Notes under the pieces: model-generated | Told to the model about the DNA's origin: nothing | Database searches by the model: none | Seen by the model: only the letters and a program-made list of their open reading frames with translations | Program-made: the position numbers and the translations under genes | Shown here: piece by piece, positions 1 through 7,082 of the stretch | Position numbering within the stretch: position 1 is the first letter of the stretch | Layout: each line of letters opens with the position of its first letter | DNA from: Clostridiales bacterium | GTDB lineage: Bacteria; Bacillota; Clostridia; Oscillospirales; Oscillospiraceae | Assembly: GCA_003522945.1 (NCBI GenBank) | Contig: DPHR01000007.1 | Span: 773-10,291 of the forward strand | Direction of reading: 5' to 3' | Length of the DNA: 9,519 bases

Positions 1-181
1 CACGGTCGCCGTGATGGGCTGCGTTGTGAACGGGCCCGGTGAGGCGTCCCACGCCGATTACGGCATCGCCGGCGGCAAGAGCGAGGGCGTCATTTTCAAG
101 CACGGCGAGCCGGTGGCGCGTGTAGCGTCGGACAGGCTTGCGGACGCGCTCGTGGAACTAATTGAAAGAGAGAACCAATAA
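1..181 (+). CDS. ispG: 4-hydroxy-3-methylbut-2-enyl diphosphate synthase, C-terminal end (5' partial)
   Basis: Only the last 59 codons are present; the reading frame enters from the left edge (first full codon at base 2) and stops at TAA 179-181. The visible part carries the family signature MGCVVNGPGEA. In IspG (GcpE) this contains the third cysteine ligand of the catalytic [4Fe-4S] cluster and, in GPGE, the conserved glutamate next to it. A glycine-rich stretch with DYGIAGGK follows, then the usual short helical C-terminus. The enzyme is cytoplasmic and reductively converts MEcPP to HMBPP in the methylerythritol phosphate isoprenoid pathway. The stop lies 3 bp before the polC ATG, so the two are very probably co-transcribed; an ispG-polC neighbourhood is familiar in Clostridia. 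Identification is firm despite the truncation. Confidence 0.95.
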   Translation, partial: TVAVMGCVVNGPGEASHADYGIAGGKSEGVIFKHGEPVARVASDRLADALVELIERENQ

Positions 182-184
182 TTC

Positions 185-3100
185 ATGGCACAGGAAGTCA
201 AATTTCTGGATATGTTCGGCTGCTGCGCTGCCCTGCGGGATAAGTGCGGCGGGTTGGAGCTGGCAAAGGTGAAAAACGTTGTCGTCTCGCGCGAAAAGCG
301 GACGATGGACATTGCCGCCGACTTTGCCGCGCCCGGCACGCCCTCCGATATCGCCATGCTCGAATGGCGCATTGCGGCGGAATACGGGTTTACGCGGGTG
401 AAGATCACCGGCAATACGCCCGCGGCGGCCCCGGCGGAGAAAAAGGCCGCGCCGCCGAAAAAGGAAGCAAAGCCCGCGCCGAAAAAAGCGGAGAGCGGTG
501 AGGTCCTCTTCGGCAAGCTGCCGAAGGACAACCACAGAACGGATATCTCCGAGCTTACGCTGCAGTCCGGCACGGTGAGCGTGACGGGCAAGGTCTTTGC
601 CGCGGACAGCCGGAAAATACAGAAAACGAACGCTGCGGTGCTGAGCTTCGATATGACGGACTATACCGGCAGCATCCACGTTTCCAAGTACATCCGCCAG
701 GGCGACGATCAGTCGATCCTCGATAAGATCCGCGTCGGCGACTATCTCACGGTGCGCGGCGACGTGATCTTCAATCGCTACGATAACGACATGGCAATCG
801 ATGTCGCCGCCATTGCGAAGGAAACCGCCCCGCAGCGGCAGGACACCGCCGAAGGGGACAAGCGCGTGGAGCTCCATCTCCACACGCGCTACTCCACGCT
901 CGACGCGCTCACCGACCCGACCGCCGCGGTGAAAACGGCGGCCCGCTGGGGCCACCGCGCCATCGCCGTGACGGACCACGGCGTCGCGCAGGCGTTCCCG
1001 GAATTCTGGCACGCGGGGGCCAAGTGCGGCATCAAGGTCATTTACGGCGTAGAGGGGTACTATATCAACGATGTGGACGACCTTCTCGCCGTCCACGGGG
1101 AGAGCGATCTCCCGCTCGATACCGATTTTGTCGGCTTTGATATCGAAACGACCGGCCTAGACAGCCACATTCACCGCATCACCGAGATCGGCGCGGTGCG
1201 CGTGGAAAATGGCGTCGTGACGAAGAGCTTTCAAACGTTCGTCGATCCCGGCATGCCCATCCCGCCGGAGATCGTGCAGCTCACCGGCATCACCGACCGC
1301 GACGTGTACGGCGCGCCGGGCGAGGCGGAGGCCGTGCGCGCGTTTCTGGACTTTGCTGGCGATCTCCCGCTCGTGGCGCACAACGCCGCCTTTGATATCG
1401 GCTTCATCACCGCCGCGGCAAAGCGCAGCGGCCTTGCGTTTGACCCCGTATACATCGATACGCTCCCCATCGCGCAGGCGCTTTTGAAGCAGCTCAAAAA
1501 ATTCAAGCTCGACATCATCTCCAACGCGCTGGGCCTGCCGGACTTTAACCACCACCGCGCGAGCGACGATGCCGCCGTGTGCGCGCGTATCTTCACAACG
1601 CTCCGCCCGCGGCTCGCGGACAAGGGCGCGAAAACGCTCTCGGATGCCGGAGCGCTCGTGGCGGAGCTGCGCAAAAACGACGCCCGCCGCCCGCGTCACA
1701 TCACGCTGCTCGTGCAGAACAAGGTGGGACTGAAAAATCTCTACGAGCTCATCTCCAAATCGCATCTGGAGCACTTCAAGAAAAGCCCCATCATCCCGAA
1801 GAGCCTTCTGATGCAGTACCGCGAGGGCATTCTTATCGGCTCGGCGTGCGAGGCGGGCGAGATCTTCGACGCCGTCGTGCGCAACCGGAGCGATGCCGAG
1901 CTTGACCGGCTCGCAGCGTTCTACGATTATTTTGAAATTCAGCCGCTGTGCAACAACCACTTCCTCATCAACGACGGCAAAGCGCGCGACGAGGAGGACC
2001 TGCGCGAATTCAACCGCCGCGTCCTCGCGCTGGGCCGGCGGCTCGGAAAGCTCGTCGTTGCTACCGGCGACGTGCATTTTCTCGAACCGGAGGATGAGAT
2101 TTACCGCCATATCCTTATGGCGTCGCGCAAGTTCCCGGACGCGGACAAGCCTCTGCCGCTTTATTTCAAAACGACCGACGAAATGCTCAAGGAGTTCTCG
2201 TATCTCGGCGAGGCGGACTGCCGCGACGTCGTCGTCACCGCGCCGAACGCCATTGCCGACAGCGTGGAGAGCTTTGAGCTGCTGCCGAAGGACCTGTTCC
2301 CGCCGTCTATTCCGCACGCGGCGGAGGATCTTGAGCGCATGGTGTGGGATAAGACCCACGAGCTTTACGGCGAGAACCCGCCCGAACTCGTCACAATGCG
2401 CATCAAAGAAGAGCTGGACGCCATTCTGGGCCGTCACTACGAGGTCATTTACATGTCCGCGCAGAAGCTCGTGCAGAACTCGCTCGAGCACGGCTACCTT
2501 GTCGGCAGCCGGGGAAGCGTCGGCTCCTCCATGGTGGCGTACATGTCTGGCATTACGGAGGTCAACTCCCTCCCGCCGCACTACCGCTGCCCGAAATGCA
2601 AATTCACCGACTTTGAAAACGTGTTCATGCCGAACGGCGATAAGTACGGCTGCGGCGCGGACATGCCGGATCGTACCTGCCCCGTGTGCGGCACGAAGCT
2701 CGCCAAGGACGGGTTCGATATCCCGTTTGAAACGTTCCTCGGCTTCGGCGGCGACAAGGTCCCCGATATCGATCTGAACTTCTCCGGCGAATATCAGGCG
2801 AACGCCCACAAATACACCGAAGAGCTCTTCGGCCGCGACCACGTGTTCCGCGCCGGTACGATCGGCACGCTTGCGGAAAAGACGGCCTACGGCTATGTGA
2901 AAAAGTATCTCGAAGAGCGCGGCATGACCGTCTCCAAGGCGGAGGAAAACCGTCTCGCGGCGGGCTGCGTCGGCGTAAAGCGCACGACGGGCCAGCACCC
3001 CGGCGGCCTCGTCATCATTCCGCAGGACAAGGACGTTACGGACTTCTGTCCCGTGCAGCACCCCGCGGACGACGCGACCGGCGGCATCATCACCACGCAC

Positions 3101-4228
3101 TTTGAATACCACAGCATGGAAGCAAACCTCTTAAAGCTCGACGAGCTCGGCCACGATGACCCGACGATGATCCGTATGCTCGAGGACGCCACCGGCGTCA
3201 ACGCCCGCGAGATCCCGCTCGACGATCCGGAGACCATGCGCATCTTCACCTCGCCCGAGCCGCTCGGCGTCCCGGACGGCGACCCGATCGTCGGCCATAC
3301 CGGTACGATCGGCGTGCCGGAGTTCGGCACGGCGTTCACGCGCCAGATGCTCGTGGACACGCAGCCGCACGAGTTTGCCACGCTCGTCCGTCTGTCGGGC
3401 TTCTCCCACGGCACGGACGTGTGGGCCGGCAACATCCACGACATCGTCGTCAACGGCATCGCGCCGACCGACAAATGCGTCGGCTGCCGAGACGACATCA
3501 TGCTCTATCTCATCGACATGGGCATGGAGCCGAAGCGCGCGTTCAAATTCATGGAGGCCGTGCGTAAGGGCGCCATCCACAAGGGCAAGCCGTGGCCGGA
3601 CGGCATCGTGGAAGAGATGCAGCAGCTCGGCGTGCCGGAGTGGTGGATCGAATCCTGCCGGAAGATCCAGTATCTGTTCCCGAAGGCGCATGCGGTCGCG
3701 TATGTCACGATGGCGTTCCGCATCGCGTGGTTCAAGGTGCACGAGCCGCTCGCGTACTACAGCGCGTATTTCTACCGCCGCAGCCAGAAGGACGGCTTTG
3801 ACGCCGAGAGCATGCTGCAGGGCATCGACAAATGCCTTGCGAAGATCAACGCCATCCGCCGCAACCCGAACGCGACGGCGAAGGAAGAGGATCTTCTCAC
3901 CACGCTCGAGGCGGTGTACGAATTCTACCGGCGCGGCTTTACCTTTGCGCCCATCGATATCTACAAATCCGATTCCTACAAATTCCTCATTGAGGACGGC
4001 TGCCTGCGCCCGCCGTTCGTGGCCATCTCCGGTCTCGGCGGCTCGGCGGCGGAGGATCTGAAGCGCGCGCAGGATTCCGGCGCGAAATTCGTCTCCATCG
4101 ACGATATTTCCGACGCCTGCCCCAAGGTGAGTACCGCCCACCTGGACATGCTGCGAAAGCTCGGCGCGCTCGGCGATCTGCCGGAAACGCGGCAGGTGAG
4201 CCTCTTTGACGCCTTCGGCGAAATGTAA
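185..4228 (+). CDS. polC: DNA polymerase III alpha subunit, Gram-positive PolC type
   Basis: This is the replicative DNA polymerase of low-GC Gram-positives, with built-in 3'-5' proofreading. Domain order over 1347 residues: a short N-terminal domain (about 1-75), an Ala/Pro/Lys-rich linker (about 76-105), an OB fold (about 107-225, beginning VLFGK), and a PHP domain starting with HLH at 231-233. The PHP domain is interrupted by a DEDDh exonuclease (D319 and E321 in DIETTG, D404 in HNAAFD, H457 and D462) and resumes to include GDVH at 628-631. The polymerase core follows, with GSRGSVGSS, zinc-binding cysteines C802, C805, C832 and C835 (C823 nearby), catalytic D861 and D863 in PDIDLNFSGEYQ, and D986 in LKLD. 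The C-terminus ends with QVSLF (1337-1341), a good match to the beta-clamp-binding motif. B. subtilis PolC is about 1437 residues; the difference is mostly in the N-terminal domain. The ATG at 185 follows the ispG stop by 3 bp and has only a weak purine-rich ribosome site (GAAAGAGAGA), which suggests coupling to ispG. Confidence 0.98.
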   Translation: MAQEVKFLDMFGCCAALRDKCGGLELAKVKNVVVSREKRTMDIAADFAAPGTPSDIAMLEWRIAAEYGFTRVKITGNTPAAAPAEKKAAPPKKEAKPAPKKAESGEVLFGKLPKDNHRTDISELTLQSGTVSVTGKVFAADSRKIQKTNAAVLSFDMTDYTGSIHVSKYIRQGDDQSILDKIRVGDYLTVRGDVIFNRYDNDMAIDVAAIAKETAPQRQDTAEGDKRVELHLHTRYSTLDALTDPTAAVKTAARWGHRAIAVTDHGVAQAFPEFWHAGAKCGIKVIYGVEGYYINDVDDLLAVHGESDLPLDTDFVGFDIETTGLDSHIHRITEIGAVRVENGVVTKSFQTFVDPGMPIPPEIVQLTGITDRDVYGAPGEAEAVRAFLDFAGDLPLVAHNAAFDIGFITAAAKRSGLAFDPVYIDTLPIAQALLKQLKKFKLDIISNALGLPDFNHHRASDDAAVCARIFTTLRPRLADKGAKTLSDAGALVAELRKNDARRPRHITLLVQNKVGLKNLYELISKSHLEHFKKSPIIPKSLLMQYREGILIGSACEAGEIFDAVVRNRSDAELDRLAAFYDYFEIQPLCNNHFLINDGKARDEEDLREFNRRVLALGRRLGKLVVATGDVHFLEPEDEIYRHILMASRKFPDADKPLPLYFKTTDEMLKEFSYLGEADCRDVVVTAPNAIADSVESFELLPKDLFPPSIPHAAEDLERMVWDKTHELYGENPPELVTMRIKEELDAILGRHYEVIYMSAQKLVQNSLEHGYLVGSRGSVGSSMVAYMSGITEVNSLPPHYRCPKCKFTDFENVFMPNGDKYGCGADMPDRTCPVCGTKLAKDGFDIPFETFLGFGGDKVPDIDLNFSGEYQANAHKYTEELFGRDHVFRAGTIGTLAEKTAYGYVKKYLEERGMTVSKAEENRLAAGCVGVKRTTGQHPGGLVIIPQDKDVTDFCPVQHPADDATGGIITTHFEYHSMEANLLKLDELGHDDPTMIRMLEDATGVNAREIPLDDPETMRIFTSPEPLGVPDGDPIVGHTGTIGVPEFGTAFTRQMLVDTQPHEFATLVRLSGFSHGTDVWAGNIHDIVVNGIAPTDKCVGCRDDIMLYLIDMGMEPKRAFKFMEAVRKGAIHKGKPWPDGIVEEMQQLGVPEWWIESCRKIQYLFPKAHAVAYVTMAFRIAWFKVHEPLAYYSAYFYRRSQKDGFDAESMLQGIDKCLAKINAIRRNPNATAKEEDLLTTLEAVYEFYRRGFTFAPIDIYKSDSYKFLIEDGCLRPPFVAISGLGGSAAEDLKRAQDSGAKFVSIDDISDACPKVSTAHLDMLRKLGALGDLPETRQVSLFDAFGEM

Positions 4229-4236
4229 AGGAGAGA
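4228..4236 (+). promoter_or_regulatory. Ribosome binding site of the YfcE-type gene
   Basis: AAGGAGAGA begins on the last base of the polC stop codon and lies about 7 nt before the ATG at 4244. It is the best Shine-Dalgarno in the operon, and it supports the 4244 start and independent initiation of this gene on the shared mRNA. Confidence 0.8.
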
Positions 4237-4243
4237 TAGAAGA

Positions 4244-4792
4244 ATGAAACTGATGATCGCGTCCGACCTGCACGGCTCGGCGTACTATACGCAGGCGCTG
4301 CTGCGCCGCATGGAGGATGAAAAGCCCGCAAAGCTCGTGCTGCTCGGCGACATCCTCTACCACGGCCCGCGCAATGCCCTCCCGCGCGACTACGACACGA
4401 AAGCGTGCGCCGCCATGCTCAACGCGCTGGAAAAAGCGCCGCTCTGTGTCCGCGGCAACTGCGACGGGGAAGTGGACCAGATGGTATTGAATTTCCCCGT
4501 GCTCGCGGACTTCGCCGCCGTGTTCGCGGACGGGTATGCCCTCTATCTCACGCACGGCCACCATCTCGACGAGGCGTCCAAAGCCGCTGCCCCCGGCGAC
4601 ATCGTGCTCTACGGACATACCCATGTCCCGGCGTTCGAGCAGAAGAACGGGAATTATTATGTAAACCCCGGCTCCGTATCCATCCCGAAGGAAGGAAGCC
4701 GCCACAGCTATATGCTCTGGGAAAACGGCGTTTTCACATGGAAGGACGTGGAGACCGGCGAGATCTGGCGCACGGAGCGCATAGAGAAGTGA
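4244..4792 (+). CDS. yfcE: YfcE-type metallophosphodiesterase
   Basis: At 182 residues this is almost exactly the length of E. coli YfcE (184) and closely similar along its whole length. All calcineurin-like metal-binding motifs of the YfcE/MJ0936 group are present: D8 and H10 (SDLHG), D36 (GDILYHGPRNALP), N72 and D74 (GNCD), H104 in THGHH, and H125/H127 in GHTH, followed by NPGSVSIPK. The family is cytoplasmic and uses a dinuclear metal centre, often Mn2+, to hydrolyse phosphodiesters in vitro. The physiological substrate is not settled. The start has a good Shine-Dalgarno 7 nt upstream and sits 15 bp after the polC stop. The stop codon overlaps the next gene's GTG in a GTGA arrangement. No signal peptide or membrane segment is seen. 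Confidence 0.93.
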   Translation: MKLMIASDLHGSAYYTQALLRRMEDEKPAKLVLLGDILYHGPRNALPRDYDTKACAAMLNALEKAPLCVRGNCDGEVDQMVLNFPVLADFAAVFADGYALYLTHGHHLDEASKAAAPGDIVLYGHTHVPAFEQKNGNYYVNPGSVSIPKEGSRHSYMLWENGVFTWKDVETGEIWRTERIEK

Positions 4793-5484
4793 GCGGCGCG
4801 CCGGAGGCGGTGCGCGCGCGGCTCCTTGCGCTGCAAGACGAGAAAAACGCGCCCTTCATGGCAAAGCTCGTCCCGACGCTCCCGCCGGAGAGCGTTCTCG
4901 GCGTGCGTATGCCGGATTGCCGCGCGCTCGTCCGAGAGCTTTGCCGGGAACCCGACATCGGCCTCTTTCTCGCCGATCTGCCGCACCGGTATTTGGACGA
5001 GAACAACCTCCACGCGCTGATTTTAAACGAGGAAAAGGACTATGCCGCCGCCGTCGCCGCGCTCGACGCCTTTATCCCGTATGTGGACAACTGGGCGACC
5101 TGCGACGCGCTGCGCCCGAAGGCATTCAAAAAGCACCCTCCGGCTTTGCCGGACGAGTGCCGCCGCTGGATAAAAAGCGGCGAGATCTATGCCGTCCGCT
5201 TCGGCATCGAAATGCTTATGACGCACTATCTCGACGCGGATTTCCGCCCGGAATATCTCGAAGAAGTTTCCATAATTAAAAGCAAAGAATATTATGTAAA
5301 CATGATGATCGCCTGGTATTTCGCCACCGCCCTCGCCAAGCAGTACGAAGCGACGGTTCCGTACATCGAGCAGCGCCGCCTCGCCCCATGGACGCACAAC
5401 AAAACCATCCGCAAGGCCATAGAAAGCTACCGTATCACCGACGAGCATAAGGCCTATCTCCGCACGCTCGCCATACGAGAATAA
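4789..5484 (+). CDS. AlkD-like DNA alkylation repair protein (HEAT-like repeat glycosylase family)
   Basis: A 231-residue helical protein of the DNA alkylation repair enzyme family; B. cereus AlkD is 237 residues. Family members are all-alpha HEAT-like-repeat proteins that excise N3- and N7-alkylated purines without flipping the base. Residues I match to the AlkD active site are W102 and D106 (in VDNWATCD, the same four-residue spacing as W109/D113), R137 (AVRFGIE, like R148) and W176 (MIAWYFA, like W187). These are positional matches by eye and should be confirmed by alignment. The GTG start at 4789 is chosen because it overlaps the yfcE stop by 4 nt, typical of translational coupling, and gives the family length. 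An ATG in the same frame at 4405 would run through most of yfcE and is rejected. No classical promoter precedes it, and a hairpin terminator begins 6 bp after the stop. Confidence 0.85.
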   Translation: MSGAPEAVRARLLALQDEKNAPFMAKLVPTLPPESVLGVRMPDCRALVRELCREPDIGLFLADLPHRYLDENNLHALILNEEKDYAAAVAALDAFIPYVDNWATCDALRPKAFKKHPPALPDECRRWIKSGEIYAVRFGIEMLMTHYLDADFRPEYLEEVSIIKSKEYYVNMMIAWYFATALAKQYEATVPYIEQRRLAPWTHNKTIRKAIESYRITDEHKAYLRTLAIRE

Positions 5485-5489
5485 CAAAC

Positions 5490-5516
5490 GCCCGAAAGAG
5501 CAAAACTCTTTCGGGC
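5490..5516. terminator. Intrinsic terminator shared by the convergent polC operon and ruvX
   Basis: A perfect 11-bp inverted repeat (GCCCGAAAGAG / CTCTTTCGGGC) with a 5-nt CAAAA loop. On the + strand it is followed by TTTATCTTTTAT, a good U-rich tail, and it sits 6 bp after the alkylation repair gene stop. On the - strand it begins 9 bp after the ruvX stop and is followed by GTTTGTTATT, a weaker tail. It probably works in both directions, more strongly for the + strand operon. Confidence 0.9.
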
Positions 5517-5524
5517 TTTATCTT

Positions 5525-5941
5525 TTATCGATTTGGGCTGGCCAAATACCCCTCGAGCAGGAGCGTTGCCGCTACCGCGTCTACGTTGGCGCGGTGCTTT
5601 TTTTCTTTTTTTCCGGCGGCGTGGAGGATGGCGTGCGCCTCAATGGTGCTGCGCCGCTCGTCCCAGAGTATAACCGGCAGGCCGGAGGCCTCCTCCAGCA
5701 ATGCCTTGAACTGCCGCGCCTTTTCCGCGCGCGGGCCCTCCGTGCCGTCCATGTTCTTCGGCAGGCCGAGCACGAACTTTTCGGCGTCACGCTCACGGGC
5801 AAAAAAGGCGAGCCGCTGCGCGAGCTTTTCGGCGTTCCATTCCTGAATGGTGAGCGCTTCTCCCGCAAGCGTGCCGGTGAGATCGGACACCGCAACGCCG
5901 GTGCGGGCGTCGCCGTAGTCTATGGCGATGATCCGTTTCAT
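5525..5941 (-). CDS. ruvX: Putative pre-16S rRNA nuclease / Holliday junction resolvase-like protein RuvX (YqgF)
   Basis: A 138-residue RNase H-fold protein of the YqgF/RuvX family. Conserved features are D8 in AIDYGDARTGVAVSD, the GLPKNMDG loop (59-66), DERRST (94-99) and the late acidic residue D121 in ANVDAVAATLLL. D8 and D121, with residues around DER, form the metal-binding nuclease site in this fold. The family is needed for final maturation of the 16S rRNA 5' end in bacteria. The ATG at 5941 has a perfect AGGAGG 7 nt upstream. In many Firmicutes this gene lies in an alaS-ireB-ruvX cluster; here it is apparently monocistronic, with its own promoter and a terminator shared with the convergent operon. 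Confidence 0.95.
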   Translation of the reverse strand: MKRIIAIDYGDARTGVAVSDLTGTLAGEALTIQEWNAEKLAQRLAFFARERDAEKFVLGLPKNMDGTEGPRAEKARQFKALLEEASGLPVILWDERRSTIEAHAILHAAGKKEKKHRANVDAVAATLLLEGYLASPNR

Positions 5942-5948
5942 GGCAGGA

Positions 5949-5954
5949 CCTCCT
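5949..5954 (-). promoter_or_regulatory. Shine-Dalgarno of ruvX
   Basis: A perfect AGGAGG on the - strand (CCTCCT on +), 7 nt before the ruvX ATG. It fixes the start at 5941. Confidence 0.85.
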
Positions 5955-5972
5955 GTATATGTCTTTTTCCTT

Positions 5973-6002
5973 ACTATACCACACCGCAGCGCCCCGGCGC
6001 AA
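5973..6002 (-). promoter_or_regulatory. Probable ruvX promoter (extended -10)
   Basis: Reading the - strand, TATAGT (5973-5978) is directly preceded by TGG, giving a TGn extended -10 element. A weak -35-like TTGCGC lies 18 bp upstream (5997-6002). The position, about 32 bp before the ruvX ATG, suits a short leader that includes the AGGAGG. This is assigned by eye as a vegetative sigma-A-type promoter. Confidence 0.55.
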
Positions 6003-6038
6003 TGCCCTCTCCGTTCGACGGCTTTTGCAGGACGCTTC

Positions 6039-6047
6039 TGCTATGCT
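6039..6047 (+). promoter_or_regulatory. Possible promoter of the pilin-like gene (extended -10)
   Basis: TGCTATGCT has the form TGn plus a -10-like hexamer TATGCT, about 54 bp before the ATG at 6101. No convincing -35 box lies at the right distance: TTGCAG is only 11 bp upstream. The site is plausible because the gene diverges from ruvX and needs its own promoter in this 159-bp gap, but the match is weak. Confidence 0.3.
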
Positions 6048-6063
6048 CTTACCTGAAAAAACA

Positions 6064-6087
6064 TTTCCCGCGGTTTTCCGTGGGGAA
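6064..6087 (+). other. Leader hairpin just upstream of the pilin-like gene's ribosome site
   Basis: TTTCCCGCGG and CCGTGGGGAA can pair over 10 bp with two G-U wobbles around a UUUU loop. The hairpin ends immediately before GGGAGG (6088-6093), the Shine-Dalgarno of the gene starting at 6101. No U-rich tail follows, so it is not a terminator. Its position could affect ribosome access or mRNA stability; any function is inference. Confidence 0.4.
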
Positions 6088-6093
6088 GGGAGG
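6088..6093 (+). promoter_or_regulatory. Shine-Dalgarno of the pilin-like gene
   Basis: GGGAGG lies 7 nt before the ATG at 6101. It decides the start, since the open frame runs back to about 5594 through the antisense of ruvX. Confidence 0.8.
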
Positions 6094-6100
6094 AAAGAGC

Positions 6101-7081
6101 ATGAAGCGCCGGATCGCCTGTCTCGCCGTATGTCTGCTTGCGGTTCTGCTGCCGCTGCGCGCGCTGGCTGCGGAGGAGAACGCCGCCGTACAGACGCGCG
6201 CCGGGGACTGGACGCCCTCACGCAGCGCCATGCCGGGCGAAGAGCTGCATTTCCGCGCCACGCTCACGCTGCATACCGGCGAGAGCTGGACGGTACGCAG
6301 CGTGTTTTCCCCCGGCGTCGAGTTTCTCGCGCTCACGGCGGTCCGCGCCGACGGAGAGAACGTCAACGCCTCGTACTATACGCTCGTCACCGGCGCGCGC
6401 TCGAAAGAGAGCGCCTTTGCGCTCCATCTCGCGGCGCGCTTTTCCGCGCGGAAGAGCGTCTGCCTGACGGTCGAGTGGACGGCGCGGCTGGACGACGGCT
6501 GCGTCACCGGCGCGGAAGGAAACCGCGTATTTCTCACCGCGGTGAGCGAGAGCGGCCAGACCGCAGCGAGCGGCAGCGCGGCGGTTTTCGCCTACGGCTT
6601 TTCCGTTTTCCGCGGTGTGCGCTTTGCCGATGCGCGCGTGGCGGATCATCCGCTGCCGTCCGCCTGCTTCCGGCTCTATTATGACGCCGCGGCGCGCGAG
6701 CCGGTGGCGTTCCGGGAGAACGGGGGCGTGTATCTCGCGTGCGCGCTCGGCTGCGGTCACACGCGCCATACCTACATCCTGCGCACCGCGGAGGACGGGT
6801 ACGTCCGCATGGCGGGACTTCCCGCCGGAACGTATTATTTGCAGGAGTCGCGCCCGCCGTCCGGGTACGGCTGCGCCGCCGACATGCTGCGCGTGACGCT
6901 CACGGAGGACGGAGCGCTGGAAACCGACGCGTCCGAAGCGTCCGGCAGCACGGTTCTTCTGCTTGAAACGGCGCAGGAATCGCTGCCGGAGAACAAAACG
7001 CTGACCTTTTACCGCCGCGGCTGCGGCGTGATGGCCATGCTGTTCACCACCGTTCTGTGCGGAAAGCGGCGATATTGGTGA
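6101..7081 (+). CDS. Secreted pilin-like surface protein with SpaA-type domain and degenerate sorting signal
   Basis: A 326-residue protein. Residues 1-23 form a typical Sec signal peptide: KRR, a hydrophobic core, then ALA before AEE, so cleavage is likely after A23. Residues about 35-170 resemble the fimbrial isopeptide-forming D2 fold, with an early PGEELHFRATLTL strand and later V.WTARL.....GNRVFLTAV. Residues about 180-275 look like a SpaA/prealbumin-like domain, with CFRLYYD near 189-195 and YYLQESRPPSGY carrying E249 in the place of the conserved ETxAPxGY glutamate. The C-terminus has LPENK (295-299) where LPxTG would stand, a short hydrophobic stretch (about 307-321) and KRRYW, a layout like a sortase signal but not canonical. 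Lysines expected at the start of each isopeptide domain are not seen. No sortase or other pilin gene lies in the window. The start is set by GGGAGG and the signal peptide. The fold assignment is by pattern and should be checked by structure prediction. Confidence 0.7.
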   Translation: MKRRIACLAVCLLAVLLPLRALAAEENAAVQTRAGDWTPSRSAMPGEELHFRATLTLHTGESWTVRSVFSPGVEFLALTAVRADGENVNASYYTLVTGARSKESAFALHLAARFSARKSVCLTVEWTARLDDGCVTGAEGNRVFLTAVSESGQTAASGSAAVFAYGFSVFRGVRFADARVADHPLPSACFRLYYDAAAREPVAFRENGGVYLACALGCGHTRHTYILRTAEDGYVRMAGLPAGTYYLQESRPPSGYGCAADMLRVTLTEDGALETDASEASGSTVLLLETAQESLPENKTLTFYRRGCGVMAMLFTTVLCGKRRYW

Positions 7082-7082
7082 A

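Noticed and set aside
1157..4705. Long open frames on the - strand opposite polC (651 codons at 1157-3112 and 524 codons at 3131-4705)
   Set aside because: They are antisense shadows of a confidently identified polC in GC-rich DNA; their translations are rich in Arg, Ala, Val and His with no family motif.
4405..4788. Earlier in-frame ATG at 4405 for the AlkD-like gene
   Set aside because: It would overlap most of yfcE in another frame and add about 128 low-complexity Arg-rich residues; GTG 4789 gives the family length and a GTGA coupling.
5594..6100. Upstream extension of the pilin-like frame back to 5594
   Set aside because: This part is the antisense of ruvX and of the promoter region; the Shine-Dalgarno and signal peptide place the start at 6101.
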